From positions 558,001 through 622,000 of the forward strand of contig NZ_SUKA01000002.1 of assembly GCF_005049105.1 (NCBI RefSeq): a DNA stretch of 64,000 nucleotides, read 5' to 3'. The notes beneath the pieces were generated by a model. The model saw only the letters and a program-made list of their open reading frames with translations. It ran no database searches and was not told where the DNA came from. The stretch's first letter is position 1. Each line of letters opens with the position of its first letter. The DNA is from Sphingobacterium alkalisoli. GTDB lineage: Bacteria > Bacteroidota > Bacteroidia > Sphingobacteriales > Sphingobacteriaceae. Positions 27,870 through 36,724 of the stretch are shown here, piece by piece. A program made the position numbers and the translations under genes.

Positions 27870-28310
27870 TTACATTTTTTTGTTTCCCTCGTAATGTATC
27901 ATCCAAGATATCCCATATTTGTCTGTAAATGAACTAAAAAGTTCTGCCCAGAATTGTTCTCCCAGTGGCATTTCTATATTTTGAGCGTCAACAGATAACG
28001 CTGCATAAAGCTTCGTTGCCTCTTGCGGAGTATCCGTATCTAGCATAATGTAAGTATTTGTTCCGGGGATAGCTTTCTGATTAAAACCTTCAAAACAGTC
28101 TGATCCCATTAACATCGTCGAATCATTTAGGGCAATAGCGGTGTGAGATACTAAATTTTTAGCCTCGTCGGGTAGGGGATATTCAGGATCAGAGGGCATG
28201 TCGCCGAAACGGTAGATGCCTGTGTTTTCGGTATTGAAAACCTGTTCGTAAAACTTAAATGCTTCTTCGCAATTGCCATTAAAGTTTAAATAAGCGTGTA
28301 TTTTAGTCAT
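27870..28310 (-). CDS. VOC / PhnB-like protein
   Basis: This 146-residue single-domain protein begins KIHAYLNFNGNCEEAFKFYEQVF and ends with the domain motif FTDKYGISWMIHYE. Fold: glyoxalase/bleomycin-resistance superfamily, PhnB subgroup. It lies 72 bases after the DoxX gene and is co-directional with it. It resembles the VOC protein at 28773 closely in architecture, suggesting local duplication. The function is unknown. Confidence 0.85.
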   Translation of the reverse strand: MTKIHAYLNFNGNCEEAFKFYEQVFNTENTGIYRFGDMPSDPEYPLPDEAKNLVSHTAIALNDSTMLMGSDCFEGFNQKAIPGTNTYIMLDTDTPQEATKLYAALSVDAQNIEMPLGEQFWAELFSSFTDKYGISWMIHYEGNKKM

Positions 28311-28382
28311 GATTTTAAATGTTAGCTTTTGAATTGATCGTATTTTTTTGTGTTAATGAGCGATAAATAATGGAGTAGGTAG

Positions 28383-28757
28383 TTAGTTGTTAATCATTGG
28401 CTTGTATTTGTGTCTTTCGTCAAATAAGATATATAAATTGATTAGAAATAATACGCCTGCTATCGATAAAGTGGATGGGGAATATATTGCATTTTGTAAG
28501 ATTACACCTACCATAATAGGGAAAATCATTATTGCACCTAAGGCTCGTGTTTTTGGAAAAATAAACAGGAGACCTCCCAAAACTTCTATAAAACCTACCA
28601 AAGGTAATAACCATTTTATACTAGCGATTGCTTCACTAACTTTTAATAATTCACCCTCTAGCGCTGGGGCGGGCATGTACATAATAAATTTATTAAGCCC
28701 CGCATTCACGAACATGGCGCCAAAGAGTATACAGATAATATATTTAAAAATTTTCAT
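28383..28757 (-). CDS. DoxX-like membrane protein
   Basis: The 124-residue protein has four hydrophobic helices, with FGAMFVNAGLNKF at the start and LLPLVGFIEVLGGLLFIFPKTRALGAIMIFPIMVG in the middle, the usual DoxX pattern. Related proteins act with redox partners or detoxification enzymes in the membrane, but short members are uncharacterised. It is flanked by two VOC genes on the same strand; the upstream VOC ends 15 bases before its start, so they form one unit. Confidence 0.83.
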   Translation of the reverse strand: MKIFKYIICILFGAMFVNAGLNKFIMYMPAPALEGELLKVSEAIASIKWLLPLVGFIEVLGGLLFIFPKTRALGAIMIFPIMVGVILQNAIYSPSTLSIAGVLFLINLYILFDERHKYKPMINN

Positions 28758-28772
28758 TCTTTATCATTTAGG

Positions 28773-29192
28773 TTATTGTTGATTATTGTAGTTTATCATC
28801 CAGCAGATGCCATATTTGTCCTTGAATGAACCGAAGTAATCGCCCCAAAACATATCTTGGAGTGGCATTTCTATTTTACCGCCAGCAGATAAGCTGTTAA
28901 AAATACGATCGGCCTCTTCTCGACTATCTGGTGCGAGGGAAATATAATTATTATTGCCAGGATGTAACTCATACCCAGCAGAAGGTACGCAATCTGACGC
29001 CATTAATGTCTGTCCATTAGCGAGTGGCAGAGCAACATGCATCGCCCTATTTTTTTCCTCTTCTGTAAATGATTCGGTACCTGGAGCTTCAGACATTTTT
29101 TGAATAAATAGCTCTCCGCCGAAAACCGTTTGATAAAAATGGAAAGCTTCTTCCGCATTTCCGTCGAAATTGAGATAAGGATTAATTAGCAT
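28773..29192 (-). CDS. VOC / PhnB-like protein
   Basis: The 139-residue protein begins INPYLNFDGNAEEAFHFYQTVFGGELF and ends FGSFKDKYGICWMINYN. It has the same architecture as the protein at 27870 and its own GHD-like EMPLQDMFWGDYF segment. It is first of a VOC-DoxX-VOC unit. The ligand is unknown. Confidence 0.87.
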   Translation of the reverse strand: MLINPYLNFDGNAEEAFHFYQTVFGGELFIQKMSEAPGTESFTEEEKNRAMHVALPLANGQTLMASDCVPSAGYELHPGNNNYISLAPDSREEADRIFNSLSAGGKIEMPLQDMFWGDYFGSFKDKYGICWMINYNNQQ

Positions 29193-29480
29193 AGTAGTAA
29201 TTTTAAAATATTAGTTTGTATTTTGAACATCAACTTCTTTTGATAAGTTTAGTGAAAATATCTGATAGTTTTAAGTGCTTCATATACATTGAATATGACC
29301 GTAAAGTTCGGAATACGTTTGACAACTATATGTCAGCAGCAGAAAAATAATAAATCTAATCGATCTATACCTTATTTGTCGATTTAGCATATTTTGATAT
29401 ATTAAGACCTCCTGTTAAGTTTAAGATCAAAAATACAATCCATTCCTGTCACAAATCTTGCCATAGGATAAGTAATCTTT

Positions 29481-29939
29481 TTATTCATTATCCCTCATAA
29501 AATCAAAAGCTCCTTTTCTCAGATTGATACCGTATTCCAAGTAGGCTTTTAAGCAGGCTAAGAAGTTGGCCCAGCCTTCAGATTGTCCTATGGCCTGTTG
29601 GATGCCATTGTCATCAACATTCATCTTTCTTTCTTTGATGCGTACTACAGTAGAGTTGTTTTTCCGTGGTTCGAGAAAGATCTCAACAAGCATGTCATCC
29701 GTACCACCGCTCCAGTCGAAGGATATATAACTAAAGGGTTGGATTTCTTTAGCTTCTACTGGAAAATCTCCCTCAAACTCAAGAAAACTCCATTTAACTA
29801 TATTAGAAGTCTCTAGTCTACCTGTACTTTTTGAAATGAAGTAGTTAGACATTTTCTGGGGATCTATAATTGCTTCAAAAACTTCTGCTATAGGTTTTTG
29901 AATTTGAAGGGCGGCTTTAGCGAAGAGATACTTTTCCAT
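29481..29939 (-). CDS. SRPBCC / AHSA1-type ligand-binding protein
   Basis: The 152-residue protein has the START-like pattern: N-terminal IQKPIAEVFEAIIDPQKMSNYF, central strands with EIQPFSYISFDWSGGTDDMLVEIFL, and C-terminal helix SEGWANFLACLKAYLEYGINLR. This is typical of Aha1-C-like SRPBCC proteins found beside VOC and DoxX genes in Bacteroidota. It probably binds a small hydrophobic molecule. It is 288 bases upstream of the VOC-DoxX-VOC unit. Confidence 0.82.
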   Translation of the reverse strand: MEKYLFAKAALQIQKPIAEVFEAIIDPQKMSNYFISKSTGRLETSNIVKWSFLEFEGDFPVEAKEIQPFSYISFDWSGGTDDMLVEIFLEPRKNNSTVVRIKERKMNVDDNGIQQAIGQSEGWANFLACLKAYLEYGINLRKGAFDFMRDNE

Positions 29940-30019
29940 GATTGTTTCAATTTTAAAGATAACAATTCAGGTAATATTTGGTTTTTGCTTAATATGTAAG
30001 CAACGTTGCCGCCGCATTT

Positions 30020-30592
30020 TCAATTGATGTTGATGTCATATTTTTCTAGTAGTCCCGGTACACCTACCAGAGAAAATTTAGCTTTTTTGAGCTTATTGTT
30101 ATCGGGGTCAATGGTATAATTGTAGGCAGATCGGAAGTCTACTTTTTCTAGTATGCTTTGAAAAAATTTGCTATGCAACAGATTGCAGTTGTCAAAAACG
30201 GACTGCGTAAGATTACATTGCTCAAAGTCAACCTCCTTTAATTCACAAGTTTGAAAAATTGTCTTTTTGACAACAGTTTTGTAAAATGAAGAGTGATCCA
30301 GCAAGCAGTTGTGGAATGTGAAAGATAAATTGAAAGGGTTGCATAAGTCAAATCGCATGCCCAGCATTTTGCATTCTTTGAAAATGTCGCCTTGCAGCGT
30401 AACATTCTGCATATCTGTAAGTGATAAATTACAACGGAGAAATTCACAATTTAAAAATCGAAATTGAGAAAGATTTTGACCTTCGAAGTTGCAATTCTCA
30501 AATCGACAGTTTTCATATTGAGCAAAACAAAGTTTTTTGATTCCAAAGTCTTCGTGGAAGAAAGTTACATCTTCAATTATCGGATAGGGCAT
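30020..30592 (-). CDS. Pentapeptide-repeat protein (Qnr-like fold)
   Basis: The 190-residue protein is built from repeats of the A(D/N)LxX type, for example CRFENCNFEGQNLSQFRFLNCEFLRCNLSLTDM and CELKEVDFEQCNLTQSVFDNCNL, which would form a right-handed quadrilateral beta-helix. The size and layout resemble chromosomal Qnr-like or McbG-like proteins that mimic DNA, but target and resistance role are not shown. It follows the Crp/Fnr gene by 8 bases and is probably co-transcribed with it. Confidence 0.82.
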   Translation of the reverse strand: MPYPIIEDVTFFHEDFGIKKLCFAQYENCRFENCNFEGQNLSQFRFLNCEFLRCNLSLTDMQNVTLQGDIFKECKMLGMRFDLCNPFNLSFTFHNCLLDHSSFYKTVVKKTIFQTCELKEVDFEQCNLTQSVFDNCNLLHSKFFQSILEKVDFRSAYNYTIDPDNNKLKKAKFSLVGVPGLLEKYDININ

Positions 30593-30600
30593 AAAAAATA

Positions 30601-31188
30601 CTATATATGAGATACTTCTTTTCGTATACGGCTTAACGAGGTGTCCGTTACACCTAAATAAGTTGCGATATGTTTTAATGGAGCTTGTTGTATGATCTGC
30701 GGATTTTTCTGAATAAGTTGGAGATAACGTTTTGCGGCGGGTAAGGTGATCATCTCTGTCGCTCTCAACTTACTTTTGTACAATTCGAAAGACATCCACG
30801 CTCGTCCCCATTCTCTAAATGCAGGTATTTGATGAAATAACTCTTGAAAATCATCATATTTGATCTTCCAAAGCGTACAATCCGTTAGGCATTGGATATA
30901 TTCATGTGTAGGAATACGCTGGAAAATAGAAGCAACTTCAATTACAACTTCATTATTTCCAACAAAGCCTGTTGTTATCTCATTACCTTCATAGTCATGA
31001 AGATAGTTGCGCACCAGACCATTTTCTATAATGAAGTATTCATTTGCTACATGGCCTTTTTCCAATAGAAAATCTCCTTTTGAATACGTAAGTTTGCTGT
31101 GCGCTTTAAATATTGATTTCAAATCTTCTAACCGAAAAAGTGGGTGCTGATACGCATATTTTAGAACTTCTGTAGCCATTGTTAACAT
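30601..31188 (-). CDS. Crp/Fnr-family transcriptional regulator
   Basis: The 195-residue protein (start 31188, or 31179 at the second ATG) has a cyclic-nucleotide-binding-like beta-roll (LTYSKGDFLLEKGHVANEYFIIENGLVRNY) and a C-terminal HTH with LKHIATYLGVTDTSLSRIRKEV. This is the Bacteroidota group that usually lacks known ligand residues. It is followed by the pentapeptide gene, so it may control that gene. Confidence 0.87.
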   Translation of the reverse strand: MLTMATEVLKYAYQHPLFRLEDLKSIFKAHSKLTYSKGDFLLEKGHVANEYFIIENGLVRNYLHDYEGNEITTGFVGNNEVVIEVASIFQRIPTHEYIQCLTDCTLWKIKYDDFQELFHQIPAFREWGRAWMSFELYKSKLRATEMITLPAAKRYLQLIQKNPQIIQQAPLKHIATYLGVTDTSLSRIRKEVSHI

Positions 31189-31208
31189 TTTAAAACTAAA
31201 GTACTAAA

Positions 31209-32894
31209 TTAAAACGGATCTGCTACTTCAAATTTAACTAGTTTTAGAGATATTGGATGAACAAAAGAAATAAACCCTGCATGTAAATGAAGCCTATTAG
31301 CTCGTGTTCCATATAAGTCATCCCCTACAATAGGCGTGTTTAAGCCAAGTTGGTGTGCGGAGTGAACACGTAGCTGATGGGTCCGTCCTGTTTTCGGAAA
31401 ATAATGTACGCGCGTTTTTCCATTTTCTATATTCACTACCACAAACTCCGTTTGCGCCGGTTTTCCATGTTCATAACAAACTATCTGACGAGGCCTGTCA
31501 TTCAAATCGACACGTAGCGGTAAGTTAATTCTTCCGCTCGTTTGCGCAATCACCCCATCTAGCAGAGCTGTATACCGTTTCTGTACTTTATGATGGATGA
31601 ATTGATCTTGAATATACTGATGGGCTTGTTTGTGTTTCGCAAGCACCAGTATGCCTGAAGTAGACATGTCTAATCGGTGGATGATTAACGGTCCAGTAAT
31701 ATTGGGGTCGCGTGCGGCAATTCTTTGCTGTACACTATCTTGAATATGTATACCAGGTACAGATAAAAATTCTGTTGGTTTATTGATAACTATTAGATGC
31801 TCGTCTTCAAATATTATTTCCAAATCTTTATCAATAGCTGGGTTCTGTAACATGGGGTTCTTGTCAATTTCTAATCCTTGCAACATATGGCCCAGAATAG
31901 GCTCACATTTACCGCGACATGCGGGATAGAAGCTTTTATGTTTACGCACTTCAGAAGAAGGTGAAGCTCCCCACCAAAATTCAGCTATGCATAGTGGCTT
32001 TAAATCATTTTGATATGCGTATTGCAACAATTTAGGAGCTGCACATTCTCCAGCACCTGCAGGCGGCATAATGTTATTCGCTTCGTCGAAAATATCCAAA
32101 ACATTTTTACTCTCTTTATGCGCATTGAGGAATTGATACTGATCAAAAAGTTTATGCTGTAAAGCAGCGGATTTTAGCTTTCGGATTTCTTTCAAGCTGG
32201 CGATTTGTCTTTGAAGCTGATCTAACGTTACTTGTACACGCTCTATGTCAGATTTACAGAGTGCCTTCAATACATCATATTCATGCTGATCGCGGTAGCT
32301 CTGTTTGATCAAATCAATCTCCACTTCTTTGTATTCCAATTCATCGAGTAAGACTTTCTGATTTTTCCGTATCTGTTTGCGCTCCGCTTTATTTTGCTTA
32401 TGTAAAACACGCATTCTGGCCAACTTAACCGCTGCAGCTTCATTTGCTTCTTCCAAATTAGCAATCGCAGATTTAAGTGTTTCACTAGCTTCAAGTTTTT
32501 CGATTTTTCTATTCAGTTGATTGATAGTCGACTCTTCCTTCAAAAAGAATCCGTCGTCATCCAACATATCAAAAATAGGAGGGACGAAATAGTGATGTCT
32601 ATTTGTGCCGGCGAGTTTACCTGAACAGGCTGCTAGATAACCTATTTCGGCAGAGGATGTCTCCACTACAAGCACGCCAAACATTTTTCCAATCTCGGCT
32701 CCTTCCTGTCCTTCATTCAATCCGAAATTGTGGATGAAATCATCTTGTTCCGCCAAGTATCTTTGCAACTCTTTGGCTGCTAAAACGCTCAACTTGTGAG
32801 GGTCGTAATAAAACGGAAATGTGAATTTTTGCGGTTTTTCAATACGAGATACGTCTATTGTAAACGAATGAAAATAAGAGGGAAATGACCGCAT
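31209..32894 (-). CDS. RluA-family pseudouridine synthase with long N-terminal extension
   Basis: From the ATG at 32894 the protein has 561 residues. The C-terminal about 200 residues are an RluA/RluC-type synthase: LIVINKPTEFLSVPG, IIHRLDMSTSGILVLAK with catalytic Asp409, and GRTHQLRVHSAHQLG. The first about 360 residues are an extension with a long charged helical region (about 120-235, coiled-coil-like) and a cysteine segment ECAAPKLLQYAY and YPACRGKCEPILG. This long form occurs in several proteobacteria and Bacteroidota; the extension may bind RNA or metal (inference). The RNA target is unknown. Confidence 0.87.
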   Translation of the reverse strand: MRSFPSYFHSFTIDVSRIEKPQKFTFPFYYDPHKLSVLAAKELQRYLAEQDDFIHNFGLNEGQEGAEIGKMFGVLVVETSSAEIGYLAACSGKLAGTNRHHYFVPPIFDMLDDDGFFLKEESTINQLNRKIEKLEASETLKSAIANLEEANEAAAVKLARMRVLHKQNKAERKQIRKNQKVLLDELEYKEVEIDLIKQSYRDQHEYDVLKALCKSDIERVQVTLDQLQRQIASLKEIRKLKSAALQHKLFDQYQFLNAHKESKNVLDIFDEANNIMPPAGAGECAAPKLLQYAYQNDLKPLCIAEFWWGASPSSEVRKHKSFYPACRGKCEPILGHMLQGLEIDKNPMLQNPAIDKDLEIIFEDEHLIVINKPTEFLSVPGIHIQDSVQQRIAARDPNITGPLIIHRLDMSTSGILVLAKHKQAHQYIQDQFIHHKVQKRYTALLDGVIAQTSGRINLPLRVDLNDRPRQIVCYEHGKPAQTEFVVVNIENGKTRVHYFPKTGRTHQLRVHSAHQLGLNTPIVGDDLYGTRANRLHLHAGFISFVHPISLKLVKFEVADPF

Positions 32895-33187
32895 AATGTA
32901 ATTTATTGTGTGCCACAAAAATAGTAAGAATAAGGAGATTTATGATAATTAAATGTAGTTCGAATGAGCGCATTTTTTTATAAACACATAATTAGATCAG
33001 TTATCAAAGATTCAATCGACCAAATAAAATAAAATTCGGAAACCCAAATTTTACGCACTGGAATTTCACTTTACTATTGCTCCATCTCTTAGAAGATTAC
33101 TAATAAGCTTGGTTATTGCAGTATATTCCTTAAAAATTGCTTAATTTGTACCTTAAATTAAAATTTGAAACTTGTTAATATAAAAAC

Positions 33188-34387
33188 ATGATTATACAAC
33201 CACGTGTAAGAGGATTTATTTGTTTGACGTCGCATCCCGAGGGAACGGCTCAACATGTTAAGGATCAAGTTGAATACGTAAAATCGAAAGGTAAAATAGC
33301 CGATGGCCCCAAAAAGGTATTAGTCATAGGCGCCTCTACTGGATTTGGATTAGCCTCTCGTATTAGCGCGGCTTTTGGTGCTGACGCGGCTACTATTGGC
33401 GTATTTTTCGAAAAGCCCGCTGCGGCTGGTAAACCAGGCACCGCTGGGTGGTACAATTCTGCTGCTTTTGAAAAAGAAGCGCAAGCAGCGGGTCTATACG
33501 CTAAAAGTATTAACGGCGACGCATTCTCCGATGATATTAAACAGCAAACTATTGATTTGATAAAGAAAGATTTAGGACAAGTAGATTTAGTAGTGTATTC
33601 ATTGGCATCTCCACGTCGCACCCATCCTAAAACAGGTGTAGCACATGCTTCGGTTTTAAAGCCTATTGGACAGAGCTTTACAAATAAAACAGTTGATTTT
33701 CATACTGGCGTGATTTCCGATATATCCATTCAACCTGTAGAAAACGAAGAGGATATTACAAATACCGTAGCCGTAATGGGAGGTGAAGATTGGAAATTTT
33801 GGATTGAGGATTTAAAATCTGCAGGAGTATTGGCAGAGGGGGTTAAGACGGTAGCCTATTCCTACATTGGTCCTGAATTAACTTACCCAATTTATAGAAA
33901 CGGCACAATAGGTCGAGCGAAAGATGATTTAGAAGGAACGGTTCCTGCGTTGAATGAATTGTTAAAAGATCTTGGGGGAATTTCTTATGTATCGGTAAAT
34001 AAGGCATTAGTAACTCAATCCAGTTCGGCAATACCCGTCGTGCCTTTATATATTTCGTTGCTTTATAAGGTAATGAAGGAAAAGGGCATTCATGAGGGAA
34101 CTATAGAGCAAATGCAACGACTGTTTACTGAACGATTATACAGTGGTGATACAATAGCGTTGGACGAAAAGGGACGTATCCGTGTAGATGATTTGGAAAT
34201 GCGTTCTGATGTACAAGAAGAGGTCGCTAAATTGTGGGAACAAGCTACCACTGAGAATTTAGAAGAGATTTCCGATATCAAAGGATATAGAAAAGATTTC
34301 TTTAACCTATTTGGCTTTAATCTCGATACGATTGATTACGAAGTAGATACAAATGAAGTCGTAAACGTACCTAGCATCCTCGGTTAA
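33188..34387 (+). CDS. fabV: FabV-type enoyl-ACP reductase
   Basis: The 399-residue protein begins IIQPRVRGFICLTSHPEG. It has the nucleotide-binding motif KVLVIGASTGFGLASRISAAF, the segment SLASPRRTHP, and the FabV active-site Y-x8-K in TYPIYRNGTIGRAK. It reduces enoyl-ACP (or crotonyl-CoA) with NADH in fatty acid elongation; this class is usually insensitive to triclosan. It is monocistronic and ends in a hairpin shared with polX. Confidence 0.96.
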   Translation: MIIQPRVRGFICLTSHPEGTAQHVKDQVEYVKSKGKIADGPKKVLVIGASTGFGLASRISAAFGADAATIGVFFEKPAAAGKPGTAGWYNSAAFEKEAQAAGLYAKSINGDAFSDDIKQQTIDLIKKDLGQVDLVVYSLASPRRTHPKTGVAHASVLKPIGQSFTNKTVDFHTGVISDISIQPVENEEDITNTVAVMGGEDWKFWIEDLKSAGVLAEGVKTVAYSYIGPELTYPIYRNGTIGRAKDDLEGTVPALNELLKDLGGISYVSVNKALVTQSSSAIPVVPLYISLLYKVMKEKGIHEGTIEQMQRLFTERLYSGDTIALDEKGRIRVDDLEMRSDVQEEVAKLWEQATTENLEEISDIKGYRKDFFNLFGFNLDTIDYEVDTNEVVNVPSILG

Positions 34388-34404
34388 TTTCATAACGTTA
34401 TATT

Positions 34405-34446
34405 CTTTAATAGGTCTGCAAGTCTATATTTGCGGACTTATTAAAG
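34405..34446. terminator. Hairpin between fabV and polX
   Basis: A 17-bp stem with two G-U pairs (34405-34421 with 34430-34446), 8-base loop, 17 bases after the fabV stop in a convergent gap. Likely a terminator for fabV. Confidence 0.75.
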
Positions 34447-34535
34447 AAATAATATTTTATCGTTTGAGCGATAGCTCTGCCATAGGTCCTTTTTTAATTT
34501 GTATAGTTATTAATTAATACGACCAATGAACTCCT

Positions 34536-36227
34536 CTACGTGTTCTTCTTACTAAGCACTTTTGATTTTCTATTGGAAAAATATACTGAAATTTCACTTA
34601 AACCATATGTGTTTAGGCAATTTTCTTTTGATAGCCCGCCTTTTCTTGCGGCAAACACGCCATAGTGCATGTCTAATAAGCCTTCTGTACGATGCGCATC
34701 GGGATTAATAGACAACAGTACTCCCTGAGCAAGTGCATACCTGTGCCAGCGCCAATCCAAGTCTAGACGTAATGGATTCGCATTAATTTCAATGACGACA
34801 TCATTAGAGGCACACGCGTCAATGACCTTTTTGTAATCAATAGGATAGCCTGCTCTAGACAAAAGCAATCTTCCGGTGGGATGTCCTAAAATTGTAGTGT
34901 ACGGATTTTCAATTGCTTTTATTAATCGTTCTGTGGCTTTTGATGCTTCCATTTTTAGGTTGCTATGTACAGAAGCTACTACAAAATCAAACTTTTCCAA
35001 AACCCTATCCGGATAATCCAGTGAACCATCGGACAGAATGTCGGATTCGATACCTTTGAATATTTTGAATGGTGCTAATGTTTTATTCAAATGATCTATC
35101 TCTACCCACTGTTCTTCTAGTCGTTCAATAGATAATCCATTTGCATAAACAGCTGTTTTAGAGTGGTCGCAGATTCCCAAATAAGCTAAGCCTAGTTCTT
35201 CTTTAGAATATCGGGCCATCTCAGTTAGCGTATGTACGCCATCGCTATAGGTAGAATGGTTGTGTAATGTTCCTTTAATATCTTGAAAAGTAATCAGTGT
35301 GGGCAATTGATTAACTTTAGCTAATTCAACCTCGTCAAAACCTTCCCTGAGTTCAGGTTCTATATAGCTTAATTTTAGCTGTCGGTATATTTCTTCCTCA
35401 GAACTCAATGCCGGCACTACGGTTTGTATTTGTTTTATTAATTCGAGATGCTTTTCAGAGCCGGTAGTTATAACTAATTCTTTGGCATATAAGTCTTCCG
35501 GAGCAGAATAAACGACAAAAGAAAAATTGTTCTCGTCTTTGAATGAAATACTGCGCTTATCCTCACTCAAAATAATCTCATTATTCAGTTTTTCGATTGC
35601 TTTATAGATTTCGTCGGCTGAAGCATCTGACAAAAGTTCTATGTTAGTTAGTATTTCGCATTTGCGTCTAAATTCACCAGTAAAAGAAACGCGATACGTA
35701 GGTAGTTGATTTTTTAAATGTGTATAAACCTGATTAGCGGAAGGTAGTGCTTTAGCGTAAAGTATCCATCCTTCATTAGCAATAGTAAATTCGATCGATC
35801 TCTTAATATCCTCTTGAGTTTTCAATCCGAAACCTTTGGCTTCAATTAAACGATTCTCATTACAGGCGTAATATAATTCACCAACGGATTCTATATTCAG
35901 ATCTTTCCAAATAGCCTGTATCTTTTTCGGTCCCAATCCTTTGATATTAAGCATGTCCAAAATACCTTTGGGCGTCTTTGCTAGAAGATTATCTAGATCA
36001 GGAAAGGTACCGGAAGATACGACGAGCTTGATTCTTTCAGCAGTGCTTTTCCCGATGCCTTGCTGGCTACTCAACTGATCTAATGTTGCATCTATAGCTG
36101 AAAATGGCAATTTATCGATTTTAAATGAAGCACTTCCCATTGCTTTTGCGCGAAAAGAATTGTCATTGTGGAATTCCATCAATTGAGCGCAAAGTTTGAA
36201 TACTTTCGCGATAGCCTTATTGTCCAT
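34536..36227 (-). CDS. polX: PolX-like protein with degenerate polymerase site and intact PHP domain
   Basis: From the ATG at 36227 the protein has 563 residues. N-terminal helix-hairpin-helix and finger regions are present (QGIGKSTAERI, IKGLGPKKIQ). The nucleotidyltransferase loop reads GEFRRKCEILTNIELL, where the usual catalytic Asp-x-Asp is Asn195-Ile-Glu197 and the GS of GSxRR is GE. The C-terminal PHP domain keeps metal ligands: LHNHSTYSDG (about residue 322), GICDHSK, ASVHS, LGHPTGR and NPDAHRTEG. It therefore probably acts as a nuclease rather than a polymerase. It is a single gene. Confidence 0.86.
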   Translation of the reverse strand: MDNKAIAKVFKLCAQLMEFHNDNSFRAKAMGSASFKIDKLPFSAIDATLDQLSSQQGIGKSTAERIKLVVSSGTFPDLDNLLAKTPKGILDMLNIKGLGPKKIQAIWKDLNIESVGELYYACNENRLIEAKGFGLKTQEDIKRSIEFTIANEGWILYAKALPSANQVYTHLKNQLPTYRVSFTGEFRRKCEILTNIELLSDASADEIYKAIEKLNNEIILSEDKRSISFKDENNFSFVVYSAPEDLYAKELVITTGSEKHLELIKQIQTVVPALSSEEEIYRQLKLSYIEPELREGFDEVELAKVNQLPTLITFQDIKGTLHNHSTYSDGVHTLTEMARYSKEELGLAYLGICDHSKTAVYANGLSIERLEEQWVEIDHLNKTLAPFKIFKGIESDILSDGSLDYPDRVLEKFDFVVASVHSNLKMEASKATERLIKAIENPYTTILGHPTGRLLLSRAGYPIDYKKVIDACASNDVVIEINANPLRLDLDWRWHRYALAQGVLLSINPDAHRTEGLLDMHYGVFAARKGGLSKENCLNTYGLSEISVYFSNRKSKVLSKKNT

Positions 36228-36404
36228 TTTTAAAATATATAAAACCTGAAATTTTGTAGATTCAAACTTAGAAAAAATGCTTTGCATTCACGAATACCTT
36301 ATGGATAAACACGTAATTCGCTTTTATTTTTTTATACCATAGAATCGACTTTCTTATGAAAGTGATTTCTGTCGTTGATTAACACCACCAGAAGTAATCT
36401 TATT

Positions 36405-36429
36405 AAATGTTTTAACGCGTATAACATTT
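36405..36429. promoter_or_regulatory. Palindrome with core TTAACGCGTATAA upstream of the 50-aa gene
   Basis: AAATGTT at 36405-36411 and AACATTT at 36423-36429 are inverted around ACGCGT. It contains TTTTAACGCGTAT (36410-36422), which differs by one base from a sequence in the palindrome upstream of otsAB (43130-43142). It is between divergent polX and the 50-aa gene. Confidence 0.4.
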
Positions 36430-36571
36430 GATGGTCTATATAAAATACTTAAAGGTATTGATATCTGCTACTTTACATTAAATATTAAAAATATAGTTTT
36501 GAAAAAAACCTTAAGCGTTGAAATGGGTTATACATATATACAAGTACGTTAATAACTAAAATATCAATCTT

Positions 36572-36724
36572 ATGGAAGAGTGGAGAGAAAAAGTTGAAAA
36601 TGATGAGGTGCCAGAAGTAGCAAAAGAAGAACCCAATGATAAGCCAGCCGCTAAGACATTAAATTGGACAATCCTTATTGCTGTAGTTTTGCTTACTATA
36701 CTATATTTTATATTTTTCTATTAA
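36572..36724 (+). CDS. Small acidic single-helix membrane protein (50 aa)
   Basis: The ATG at 36572 opens a 50-codon frame: an acidic/charged soluble half (about residues 1-29, including MEEWREKVENDEVPEVAKEE) and a hydrophobic C-terminal helix (about 31-50) ending in aromatic residues and a stop. This is the layout of a tail-anchored or membrane-inserted mini-protein. It is isolated in a 1.3-kb gap, with no recognised family. The charged-then-hydrophobic organisation makes a chance ORF less likely, but evidence is modest. Confidence 0.55.
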   Translation: MEEWREKVENDEVPEVAKEEPNDKPAAKTLNWTILIAVVLLTILYFIFFY

